DNA from: CAZEDK01 sp964511025
Lineage (GTDB): Bacteria > Patescibacteriota > Gracilibacteria > UBA1369 > GWF2-33-10
NCBI GenBank assembly: GCA_964511025.1
Contig: CAZEDK010000008.1
Coordinates: 1 to 40,433, forward strand
Direction of reading: 5' to 3'
DNA length: 40,433 nt
Shown: piece by piece, positions 8,840 through 15,800 of the stretch
How the letters are laid out: each line of letters opens with the position of its first letter
How positions within the stretch are numbered: position 1 is the first letter of the stretch
Translations under genes and position numbers: made by a program
The notes under the pieces: generated by a model
The model's input: the letters and a program-made list of their open reading frames with translations, nothing else
Databases searched by the model: none
What the model was told of the DNA's origin: nothing

Positions 8840-9297
8840 TATTTCGGCTTAATAACAATGTGACGAAAGTGTGATTCACCTTCGCTTTCAGTACTGACAT
8901 CAGGAAATTGCTCAGAAGTTAAATACAGATGAACTATTCTCCTGAAAAAAGAAGACATCGGAGGAAGAGCAATCGCTTTGCCAGTTTCTCGCATCCTATC
9001 AACAGCTTCCTGTGCTATTTTTTTTACACTTTCTTCTTGATTGGATCTATAAGCATTTACATCTAAGAATATATTAAAATTGCTAGCCCCCTTATTGATT
9101 AAGAAAATTTTCAGCACATGCTGAATTGATTTAAGATTTAATCCGGCTTTTCCAATAAGATTTTTCTGATCACTTTCAATATCGGTTTCAATATTAATAA
9201 AAAAAACCCCCTCTTTTTCTTCAACTTGAATATCTTTGATATCATAACCAAGCAACTTAAGCGTATCTGACAAAAAATGTTTTACTTTTTCTTGCAT
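8839..9297 (-). CDS. jag: RNA-binding protein Jag/KhpB (KH + R3H)
   Basis: A 152-residue Jag-family protein. The N-terminal ~50 residues form the Jag-N region. A KH-II domain follows, with its RNA-binding loop at GKAGLNLKSIQ (about 56-66). The C-terminal R3H domain shows MSSFFRRIVHLYL and the end motif ESEGESHFRHIVI. KhpB binds small and messenger RNAs and is tied to cell-shape control in Gram-positives. It overlaps yidC by 16 bases, the usual neighbourhood for the family. Confidence 0.93.
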   Translation of the reverse strand: MQEKVKHFLSDTLKLLGYDIKDIQVEEKEGVFFINIETDIESDQKNLIGKAGLNLKSIQHVLKIFLINKGASNFNIFLDVNAYRSNQEESVKKIAQEAVDRMRETGKAIALPPMSSFFRRIVHLYLTSEQFPDVSTESEGESHFRHIVIKPK

Positions 9298-10514
9298 GTT
9301 TCTTTGTTAATAACAATTTGTTGTATCACTCCATAAAGTGTAGAACTCGCCCAGTATAAACCAATTCCTGAAGGCAATCCAGCAGAAAAAACCGCAATCA
9401 TTACAGGAAGCACATAAAGCATAGAACTTTGCATCATTTTCATACTTTCCTGCATTACAGGCTCTGTTTTTTTAATTTCTTTCTTGGATTTTTTCTTTTT
9501 TGGTTCTTTCTTGCTTTGTTTACTTGCCATACTCAGTTTGATCTGAATAAATTGAAAAACACCAACAATGAATGGCAACACAAAAAGATTTTTTTCTGTA
9601 AGCTCAAGTAGACCAAAGAAATTGGTATTGAGCATAGAAAGATCAACATAAGAATATGAATTATAAATTAGATGCGAATGATTAACATCAAATCCACTTT
9701 TTACCGCATAAAAAACTCCGATCATAATTGGTGCCTGGATTAATATTGGCAAACAGCTTCCTAATGGATTGACTTTATGCGTTTTCCATAATTTCATTGT
9801 TTCCTGGGCAATCATTTGCTGATTGTCTTTATATTTCGCCTGAATTTCTTGCAATTTTGGTTGAATTTCCTGAAGTGCTCTTTGCGATTTCATTGCTTTA
9901 TTGGTAGGTATGAGAAGTAAAGTTCTAATAATAATTGTTAGCAAAATAATAGCCATGCCAACATTTTTGCCTGGCAAATAAAAAGCAATTAGCGCTAAAG
10001 CATTATAGATAGGAGCATAAATCAAAAATCTCCAAGCTTGTGTAAAAAAAGAAGGATCTTCAAATTGAATTGTAGATGTAGATACAATATAGTCAGGACT
10101 ATCGACATTTCTCCATTTCAGCTTGAGATCATAGTACCCCTTTTCCGGAAAGAGTAAATAATTAAACTGCAATAGATCAAAAGACTTTGATTCACCTGCT
10201 GTCAAAATAAAATTTTTGCTGACATCAAAATTACAATCATGTTTTGCAGCTGCATTTTTTGTTGTGACCTCAAAAACAATTTCTTCACTGCATGGCAAAA
10301 TCTCGATATCATCCTTGGTATAATTATGAATGGTTATTAAAATTGGCTTGGAATCCTTGGAAACCACATAACTATCACGGCTCGCCTCAATAATCACAGT
10401 TTGCTCTTGAATTACAGGCTTTTCAGTTTTTGGCTTGACAAAACTTTGCCACAACAGTGTAAAAGCCAATGTAAGCAATATTATATTTAAGAATTCTTTA
10501 CTTATTAATTTCAT
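9282..10514 (-). CDS. yidC: membrane protein insertase YidC
   Basis: Inserts and folds membrane proteins, alone or with Sec. One N-terminal membrane helix (about 10-22) is followed by an extracytoplasmic domain of ~130 residues and a five-helix core. The conserved groove arginine is in TIIIRTLLLIP, and the core ends in SGIGLYWASSTLYGVIQQ. A very Lys-rich cytoplasmic loop (about 340-360, QSKKEPKKKKSKKEIKK) precedes the last helix; such basic segments can contact the ribosome. I start at MKLISKEF because that ATG overlaps the rnpA stop as ATGA; a Met six codons upstream is possible. It sits between rnpA and jag, the conserved order. Confidence 0.95.
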   Translation of the reverse strand: MKLISKEFLNIILLTLAFTLLWQSFVKPKTEKPVIQEQTVIIEASRDSYVVSKDSKPILITIHNYTKDDIEILPCSEEIVFEVTTKNAAAKHDCNFDVSKNFILTAGESKSFDLLQFNYLLFPEKGYYDLKLKWRNVDSPDYIVSTSTIQFEDPSFFTQAWRFLIYAPIYNALALIAFYLPGKNVGMAIILLTIIIRTLLLIPTNKAMKSQRALQEIQPKLQEIQAKYKDNQQMIAQETMKLWKTHKVNPLGSCLPILIQAPIMIGVFYAVKSGFDVNHSHLIYNSYSYVDLSMLNTNFFGLLELTEKNLFVLPFIVGVFQFIQIKLSMASKQSKKEPKKKKSKKEIKKTEPVMQESMKMMQSSMLYVLPVMIAVFSAGLPSGIGLYWASSTLYGVIQQIVINKETCKKK

Positions 10515-10861
10515 ATTTTTGTTAATAAACAATTTAGGTCATCTTGAATTTCTTGGAAATTTGCTTTTTTCACCGAAGCCAACGGAAGGATAACAATATT
10601 AGATTGTTTTTTAAAGTCTTTATGCTCATCAAGAAATATACGAGATATTTCTGACAGCTGTCTCCTTAATTTATTTCTATCTACGGCTTTTTTGTAAATT
10701 TTGGTACTGACCAATATGCCAAAATGAGCATTGTCATTTATTTTTGATGGCTCATTATGTTGATATCTACACAACAAATACTTTCCAAATCTTTTTTCTC
10801 CTCTCCGCAAAATCTTAGGAATCCATATCCTTCCTTTTATTCTGAATTTTTTTGACAGCAT
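10511..10861 (-). CDS. rnpA: ribonuclease P protein component
   Basis: The protein cofactor of RNase P, which trims tRNA 5' leaders. It has 116 residues, a normal length. The RNA-contacting RNR motif is AVDRNKLRRQLSEISR (about 64-79); the N-terminal Arg/Lys-rich strand and the beta segment FGILVSTKI are also typical. It starts 20 bases after rpmH and ends in an ATGA overlap with yidC, so translation is probably coupled. The RNase P RNA gene is not in this window. Confidence 0.93.
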   Translation of the reverse strand: MLSKKFRIKGRIWIPKILRRGEKRFGKYLLCRYQHNEPSKINDNAHFGILVSTKIYKKAVDRNKLRRQLSEISRIFLDEHKDFKKQSNIVILPLASVKKANFQEIQDDLNCLLTKI

Positions 10862-10880
10862 TGAAAGAATATAGTCAAAA

Positions 10881-11021
10881 CTATTGAGATCTAGAGACGG
10901 TCAAGCTATATCTTCCTCTTCTTCTTCTTGCGCAGATTACATTTCTACCATCTTTTGTAGCCATACGATGAAGAAAACCGTGTCTTCTAAGCCTCCTACG
11001 TTGTCGAAGTTTACTTAACAT
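10881..11021 (-). CDS. rpmH: 50S ribosomal protein L34
   Basis: A 46-residue, very basic protein that is easily missed by length cut-offs. The sequence begins MLSKLRQRRRLRRHGF and continues HRMATKDGRNVICARRRRGR; the HGF and RMATKxGR blocks are the L34 signature. It is followed after 20 bases by rnpA, the near-universal order. A GAGG sits only one base before the ATG, too close for an ordinary ribosome site, so the initiation mode is uncertain. A strong promoter lies about 30 bases upstream. The tail (YSLTVSRSQ) is slightly longer than in E. coli. Confidence 0.95.
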   Translation of the reverse strand: MLSKLRQRRRLRRHGFLHRMATKDGRNVICARRRRGRYSLTVSRSQ

Positions 11022-11049
11022 CCTCTATTTTTAGATTTAAAGCCTGATG

Positions 11050-11078
11050 AGTATATGAAAAACTTGAAAAGATGTCAA
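11050..11078 (-). promoter_or_regulatory. sigma70 promoter of the rpmH-rnpA-yidC cluster
   Basis: On the minus strand: TTGACA (11073-11078), a 17-base spacer and TATACT (11050-11055). This is almost perfect consensus and matches the tRNA-Glu promoter in both hexamers. The leader to the rpmH ATG is about 20 bases. The MITE-like repeat begins 14 bases upstream of the -35. Confidence 0.8.
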
Positions 11079-11091
11079 ACCAAAAAAATGT

Positions 11092-11310
11092 AATTGCTCA
11101 CTGCTATTTCTCATTCCCGTGTCATTCCCGACCTGATCGGGAATCTAGTCAGGTAAACTTGTTTGTATTTCAGCTTGAAATAATGTATCAAGGCTATCGC
11201 AACATAATTAGCAATTCCTGGATCCCCGCCTTCCTGCCCGAGTACATTCAGGCGGGCGCGAGGATGACAAACAATAAAGTTAATTAAGTTACAAAAGCGG
11301 TGAGCAGTTA
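11092..11310. repeat. MITE-like palindromic repeat, copy 1, with an extra inverted end
   Basis: An element of 125 bases (11092-11216) with ends AATTGCT...AGCAATT. It contains the hairpin ATTCCCGA-N5-TCGGGAAT and shares GTAAACTTGTTTGT and GGCTATCGCAACATAAT with the copy at 22756-22879. Farther right, AGCGGTGAGCAGTT (11297-11310) is the inverted form of an element left end, so a second truncated element or a larger composite fills the rest. The part at 11217-11262 is a GC-rich hairpin (GCCCG...CGGGC). No transposase is present. This explains the 309-base gap between rpmH and the pilin-like gene. Confidence 0.7.
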
Positions 11311-11330
11311 CGAAAAAATCAGTCAAAAAA

Positions 11331-12269
11331 TTAGTCGCCGTCATACTGAAACAATGCAAAATCAAATACAGGCAAGAAATCAGCACGACTATATTCTACA
11401 TCTAGACTTTGCTTAACATTGTCGGCATATCCATCTACAGATATAAGTGTGTCTTCACATGCGAATTTAACACTCGCATCATTGCTTTTGATTCTAAATT
11501 TAACGACATTGCATTCCGGACTGCTACATGTAGAAGATTGTTTTGCCAAGTCAATAACATTTTGAATTATCAAATAATTACTGACATGATCTTCCAAAAA
11601 TGTCTCAATTGGATAACTTGGATAGAATATATATTTAGTATCTTGATCTATATCAAGATAAGATTCAGGCTCATAAAATTGCGCTGAAGAATAATTTTCT
11701 TGAGATGTACCAAAAACAGTTGGACTACTTTCCGTCACTTTGCCTTCCGATAACGGTATATAACTTTGCATCGATTCACTTATTTTACTTGAATTTTTTT
11801 GAATACCAAGAATACTCCACTTAATTACATCACCACTACTAGGTAAATAAACAGCCTCATCTTCAGGCCTGTCAACAAAAAATTCAACAACAAAATCTTG
11901 CAAATCAATTTGACCATCATTCTCTGAAGCCAAAAAAAGTGGTAATTTAAAAGATTCTTGAACCTGAAGTTCATACCATCCATTGTCTTGTTCGTCTTGG
12001 ATGCAAGGAAGAGTTGACGATTGTCCTTTTATAACAGTCAAATAATCCTTCACCGAATCGGAATTCAAATCAATTGACTCTGATTTTTCATAACCAGGTA
12101 AATTGGTTTTAATGTTATATAAATCATTTTCTATAGCAGCTTGAGCTGAATAATATGCCTGCTGAGCTTGACCATAATCATATTGTACTCTTATTTGGCG
12201 AAAGATAGTCTGGCTTGCAGAAAGCCCTAATATCAATAAAACAGAACTTAATATCACTGATACCAGCAT
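11331..12269 (-). CDS. pseudopilin-operon protein, PilX-like (putative)
   Basis: A 312-residue protein with one N-terminal hydrophobic helix (LVSVILSSVLLILGLSASQ) followed by an extracellular region of mixed sequence. The QxAYYSAQAAIENDLYNI segment right after the helix resembles PilX/GspK-type minor pilins, where an alpha-1 spine precedes the globular head. The frame stays open upstream of the first ATG for 11 more residues (IINSKFHKSANA) with no standard start codon, so the true start may be a rare ATT. It is third in a row of pilin-like genes. I am sure of the membrane-anchored topology and less sure of the PilX label. Confidence 0.6.
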   Translation of the reverse strand: MLVSVILSSVLLILGLSASQTIFRQIRVQYDYGQAQQAYYSAQAAIENDLYNIKTNLPGYEKSESIDLNSDSVKDYLTVIKGQSSTLPCIQDEQDNGWYELQVQESFKLPLFLASENDGQIDLQDFVVEFFVDRPEDEAVYLPSSGDVIKWSILGIQKNSSKISESMQSYIPLSEGKVTESSPTVFGTSQENYSSAQFYEPESYLDIDQDTKYIFYPSYPIETFLEDHVSNYLIIQNVIDLAKQSSTCSSPECNVVKFRIKSNDASVKFACEDTLISVDGYADNVKQSLDVEYSRADFLPVFDFALFQYDGD

Positions 12270-12312
12270 TGCATTTGCCGACTTGTGGAATTTTGAATTA
12301 ATGATTTAAAAT

Positions 12313-12984
12313 TTAGAATTTAGAATTACCATAATATCTCGTAGAAATAGTAGTTTTTATTGGAATTTTAATTTCTTGTCTTATTTGTCCACCGGATTCA
12401 AATTCAAAATCTATCATTACCTGTGGCTGGTATTTCAATCCTTTTTTATCAGAATAAGGATCAAGATTCGGACTGATTTGAAAAATCCCCTTTGATACAG
12501 TCAATTTATCAGAGCTTAAATCTTGAAAACCTGAAGATTGATCATCAAGATCTTCAAATCCACTCGCTGAGATCCATATATCATTTTGTTTTTGCTGTTT
12601 AAATATTTGAATTTTTGAATCTTTCACTCGGAAAAAAGTTCTAGTCTGCTTGTCAGGACTGAGTAATACCAAATAAGTACTACTGAGAACACCATCAGAA
12701 TCCAAATTCTCTGCAGATAATTCAACCTCACTACAAATACTTTCATTGCCACTATAACAATCAAAATCGATACTTGAGACTCTAATCTCGTCAATAATCT
12801 TATCCATAATGAATATGACATCAGCATTCATCTCCTGACTTAATTGTGAATCCCTGAGAGTTCTACTAATAAAAAGATAACTTGAAGATACAACTGCAAT
12901 AAAAATCGAGAAAACAGTCATGGCAACCACTAATTCTATTAGAGTAAAAGCAACTTTATTAAATTTTGATTTTTTTAGTTCCAA
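12313..12984 (-). CDS. type IV pilin-like protein with prepilin cleavage motif (PilW/GspJ-like)
   Basis: 223 residues. A short basic leader ends in a class III prepilin motif, VAFTLIELVVAMTVFSIF, with Glu at position 5 of the mature helix. The motif usually has Gly or Ala before the Phe; here it is Ala. The hydrophobic spine is followed by a beta-rich head with two cysteines near 80-90. It overlaps the preceding pilin gene by 10 bases. PilD-like peptidase and the assembly ATPase are not in the window. Confidence 0.8.
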   Translation of the reverse strand: MELKKSKFNKVAFTLIELVVAMTVFSIFIAVVSSSYLFISRTLRDSQLSQEMNADVIFIMDKIIDEIRVSSIDFDCYSGNESICSEVELSAENLDSDGVLSSTYLVLLSPDKQTRTFFRVKDSKIQIFKQQKQNDIWISASGFEDLDDQSSGFQDLSSDKLTVSKGIFQISPNLDPYSDKKGLKYQPQVMIDFEFESGGQIRQEIKIPIKTTISTRYYGNSKF

Positions 12985-13526
12985 TCTGTAAAATTAGTAA
13001 ACAAAGAAGTACTCTGTTGTCTTCCATGATAGCTCCAATTGACTACAGTTTGCACATATACTTTTTGATAATAACCTTCGTCATTTGCAATCAAAGGTTT
13101 TATAAAAATATATCTATCAAATTTAGTATCCTTAATTTTGAGATTATCATTTTCAATATCAACTTTTTTTAAAGTCCATGGACCTTTTGTATCTGAAATG
13201 AAATCAACATGTTTTATGACATAATAAGCACCTTCTGCCGGTATTTTTTCAAAACTTTCTTCCCAAAGCTGTCCATTTTTCCCTAACCAAAAATAATTTT
13301 GTAATTTATTACTGTCACGAATTCCTCTTATTGCTTCCAAAGCTTCTATAGCAAAATACTGGGCTTGTAAATTTTCAACGTTTCTTTGATTTATCCTAAC
13401 ACCATGAATAGTAAGAGTCGTAACCGCCAAGATCACAATTACCATCATCGAAAGACTCATCAGAACTTCAATCATAGTAAAAGCAGCTTTTTTTTTGTAT
13501 ATCGTACTTCGTATTTCGTATTTCAT
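12975..13526 (-). CDS. type IV pilin-like protein with prepilin cleavage motif (PilV/GspI-like)
   Basis: 183 residues from MKYEIRSTIYKKK. The leader ends in KKKAAFTMIEVLMSLSMMVIVI, a prepilin motif with Ala before Phe and Glu at mature position 5 (landmark: AAFTMIEVLMS). The segment RNVENLQAQYFAIEALEAIRGIRD is typical of PilV/GspI minor pilins (landmark: AIEALEAIRGIRD). An upstream Met would add 11 residues outside the leader. It is first of the three pilin genes and follows nrnA by 44 bases, so it may share its transcript. Confidence 0.82.
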   Translation of the reverse strand: MKYEIRSTIYKKKAAFTMIEVLMSLSMMVIVILAVTTLTIHGVRINQRNVENLQAQYFAIEALEAIRGIRDSNKLQNYFWLGKNGQLWEESFEKIPAEGAYYVIKHVDFISDTKGPWTLKKVDIENDNLKIKDTKFDRYIFIKPLIANDEGYYQKVYVQTVVNWSYHGRQQSTSLFTNFTDWN

Positions 13527-13570
13527 ATTATTAACAGAAAACACTTTACGGAATTTCAAATTTCTTTATA

Positions 13571-14539
13571 TTATACACTAATTCGCCACTTAACTTCAAT
13601 TTCTTTCTCTATTTTACCGTGAACACTAAAACCTGATGCTTTTTTGTGCCCCCCTCCACCAAAAACAGAACTCAACTGTGACAAATCAATGTCATCTCTT
13701 TGTGTTCGAACAGATGCTTTGACTTTACCTTCGTTTTCTGTAAGCAACATGCAAAATTTGCTGTCTTTTATCATGTTTAAATAGTCAATCGCTCCCGATA
13801 AATGCTCTCTTGTGGCATCACAGCTGCTAATATCTTCATCTGTCACAGCTGAAATAACTATATTTTTATCATTGATACGCGCTCTATTCCAGATTATACC
13901 CCATAATTTAAGTTGCTCAAAAGGTTTTGTCTTATAGAGATTTTTTACAATCGTTTGAAAATCCGCTCCAAGTTCAAGTAAATGAGCTGCGATGTCAAGA
14001 TTTTCCGAGCTAACATTTGAATGCATAAAAGCTCCCGTATCATAATAAAGACCTGTCATCAATGCTGTTGCAATTTCTTTATCTATCTCATAACCGGCGA
14101 ACGAAAAGAAACGATATAAGATTTCACATGTAGCTGCGTATCTTGTCTCAACAATATTAAGTTCTCCGAAATGATTATTTGTAGCATGATGATCTATATT
14201 CACAAATGGAATCTTGGATTTTTGAATAAATTCAAGCTTATCCTCAAATCTTACCTGCCCCAAAGATCCACAATCAATAGTTATAAAAAGATCCACAGAT
14301 TCAATATCAAAATCTTGAACAAAGAAAGCTGTTGCAGTCAGGAAATTCAAAATTTTTGGTGGTTTATCAATGCAAGCACTTATAACTTTGATAGCTTTTT
14401 TTTCTAAAACTGTACGCATGGCAATATTAGCGCCTATACTGTCTGCATCAGGACTCAGATGTGAAACAAGTACAACATTTTTTGCCCTATCTATCAAAGA
14501 TATTAATTTTCGCATCGAAGATTCATCAAGGAGGCTCAT
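13571..14539 (-). CDS. nrnA: DHH/DHHA1 phosphoesterase, NrnA-like (oligoribonuclease / pAp phosphatase)
   Basis: 322 residues with the full DHH-family signature: SHLSPDADSIGA near 24-35 (motif I), the ITIDCG block near 85-90, DHH in NIDHHATN (about 113-120), YYDTGAF near 164-170, and the C-terminal DHHA1 motif FGGGGHKKASGF. NrnA enzymes degrade very short RNAs to mononucleotides and dephosphorylate pAp. The distinction between nanoRNase and cyclic-di-AMP-linked phosphodiesterase cannot be made by eye. It lies 84 bases after sufU on the same strand, possibly read through from the suf locus. Confidence 0.85.
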   Translation of the reverse strand: MSLLDESSMRKLISLIDRAKNVVLVSHLSPDADSIGANIAMRTVLEKKAIKVISACIDKPPKILNFLTATAFFVQDFDIESVDLFITIDCGSLGQVRFEDKLEFIQKSKIPFVNIDHHATNNHFGELNIVETRYAATCEILYRFFSFAGYEIDKEIATALMTGLYYDTGAFMHSNVSSENLDIAAHLLELGADFQTIVKNLYKTKPFEQLKLWGIIWNRARINDKNIVISAVTDEDISSCDATREHLSGAIDYLNMIKDSKFCMLLTENEGKVKASVRTQRDDIDLSQLSSVFGGGGHKKASGFSVHGKIEKEIEVKWRISV

Positions 14540-14623
14540 AACTTTTGAAATTGGCTAAAAAGATAAAAAGCTCAAGTTTTTTATTTTATAGATTTTCAAA
14601 TAAAGTAGATATCCAATTCTTTG

Positions 14624-15034
14624 CTATTCATGCAAAATATCGACAAAATTGATGGATTTTTTATTTAAATATTCTAAAATAGCATTTTTCAAAGTCAACA
14701 AAGAAAGACAAGCGCATTTGCTTCTGCGAGCTGAAATTGGAACTCCAAGCATTTCATAAATGTCATCTTTTGTTAAAGCTAAAATTTCATCAAGCGTCAT
14801 AGTTTTCGCTTCATCCAAAAGTATAGACATGGCTGATTGACTAATAGCACAACCTTCTCCACTCCACGCTATTTTTTTTAAAACTGCATCCTCAATTTTC
14901 AAATCAAGTTGAAGAATATCACCACAACTATGATTAGCTTCTTTTCGACTAACAGATACGCTACTACCCTCCAAATGCCCTTTGAATTTTGGATTTTTGT
15001 AGTGATCCATTATGTTTTGCGCGTAGATATCCAT
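14624..15034 (-). CDS. sufU: Fe-S assembly sulfur carrier SufU (IscU-like)
   Basis: 136 residues of the SufU/IscU fold. The metal ligands are visible: Cys37 and Asp39 (SCGD), Cys62 (EGCAIS) and Cys107 (RSKCACL). In SufU-type proteins these hold zinc and accept persulfide sulfur from SufS. It is the last suf gene and is separated from sufS by the hicBA module. The 116-base gap to hicA holds an unassigned open stretch ending at 15060 (LSQVRNVQLPFV...), which may be a remnant of another gene. Confidence 0.92.
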   Translation of the reverse strand: MDIYAQNIMDHYKNPKFKGHLEGSSVSVSRKEANHSCGDILQLDLKIEDAVLKKIAWSGEGCAISQSAMSILLDEAKTMTLDEILALTKDDIYEMLGVPISARRSKCACLSLLTLKNAILEYLNKKSINFVDILHE

Positions 15035-15150
15035 TTTTTCAATTATTTATAAACCAATCTTAAATCTCCTTCTTAGCAATCAACAATTCTTCCCTTAGAG
15101 AAGTCACAAAAGGTAATTGAACATTCCTAACCTGAGATAAAACAATAGAT

Positions 15151-15372
15151 TTAATAAATCTTCAAAAAATCTTCCACAGAACAATTTATTTGTTTTAAAA
15201 TTGCTTTAAATGTGCCTATTCTAAGTGGGCGATTATGAATTGGCACTACTGTTCTTCTGCCGTCTTTATGCTTAAAAACAGTATGACTGCCCTTGCCTAC
15301 TCTGGAAACAAAGCCAAGCTTATGTAAAACTTTTATAAGATTTTTCGTCTTAATTTCTTGAATTTTCGGCAT
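15151..15372 (-). CDS. hicA: HicA-family mRNA interferase toxin
   Basis: 73 residues, the small dsRBD-like HicA fold. The catalytic block is GKGSHTVFKHKDGRR, with the conserved His in GSH; VVPIHNRPLRIGT and the C-terminal helix also match the family. HicA cleaves mRNA until bound by HicB. It starts two bases after hicB stops; the antitoxin-first order is a known variant. The module sits between sufS and sufU in the suf direction, so it may be carried on suf transcripts. Confidence 0.92.
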   Translation of the reverse strand: MPKIQEIKTKNLIKVLHKLGFVSRVGKGSHTVFKHKDGRRTVVPIHNRPLRIGTFKAILKQINCSVEDFLKIY

Positions 15373-15374
15373 AA

Positions 15375-15650
15375 TTAAACTGCTAATTTCAAAGTTGATG
15401 GTATATAAATTTGCGTTGTAGTAACAATATCTTGCTCTGGATGATCAATTGGAATTGACATCCCATCTTCAGCTAAACTTTCTATATAAATTTCTATAGC
15501 TTCTTTTAAATTTTCTATAGCTTCTTCTATACTATCTCCATCATCAGCCACGCCCAACGTAGGACAAAAAGCCGTATACCCCTTCTTGCCAGTACCAGTT
15601 TCGACATCTGGAGTAACTATGATTCTATAATTTAATAATTTTGTTTGCAT
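15375..15650 (-). CDS. hicB: HicB-family antitoxin
   Basis: 91 residues: the partial RNase H-like HicB fold (YTAFCPTLGVADDGDSIEEAIENLKEAI; landmark FCPTLGVADDGDS) followed by a short C-terminal part ending IYIPSTLKLAV. No clear C-terminal DNA-binding domain is visible, so autoregulation may be weak or use another factor. It begins 9 bases after a broken ribbon-helix-helix antitoxin fragment, which suggests that hicBA replaced or landed on an older TA gene. Confidence 0.9.
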   Translation of the reverse strand: MQTKLLNYRIIVTPDVETGTGKKGYTAFCPTLGVADDGDSIEEAIENLKEAIEIYIESLAEDGMSIPIDHPEQDIVTTTQIYIPSTLKLAV

Positions 15651-15659
15651 CGAGCTTAA

Positions 15660-15725
15660 TTAAAAAAACCTTAACACTTTTTCCATCTCATCCGTTTTTG
15701 TGATTCTAATTTGTGGATACGCCAT
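15660..15725 (-). pseudogene. N-terminal fragment of a ribbon-helix-helix antitoxin
   Basis: A 21-codon frame, MAYPQIRITKTDEMEKVLRFF, then stop. It reads like the start of small ribbon-helix-helix antitoxins (a basic beta strand of the PQIRITKTD type followed by the first helix) cut off just before hicB. An alternative is a short chance frame. The palindrome just upstream (15731-15743) would fit its former operator. Confidence 0.45.
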
Positions 15726-15730
15726 ACAAG

Positions 15731-15743
15731 TGTATTTAATACA
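15731..15743. promoter_or_regulatory. palindrome upstream of hicBA
   Basis: TGTATTTAATACA is a perfect 6+1+6 inverted repeat six bases before the antitoxin fragment. Its position suits an operator for the lost ribbon-helix-helix protein or for hicBA. This is inference from placement. Confidence 0.4.
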
Positions 15744-15800
15744 TTTGATAACCTCAATATAACAAATAAGACACTTTATTGCAATGTTTAGTCTTTGATT

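Noticed and set aside
11072..11287. A 71-codon frame on the plus strand and a 91-codon frame opposite it.
   Set aside because: Both are translations of the palindromic repeat (hairpin ATTCCCGA/TCGGGAAT and shared element blocks); no protein character.
15060..15150. Open minus-strand stretch ending LSQVRNVQLPFV...AKKEI between hicA and sufU.
   Set aside because: Protein-like but lacks a start and a recognisable family; too short to call even a pseudogene, so only mentioned with sufU.
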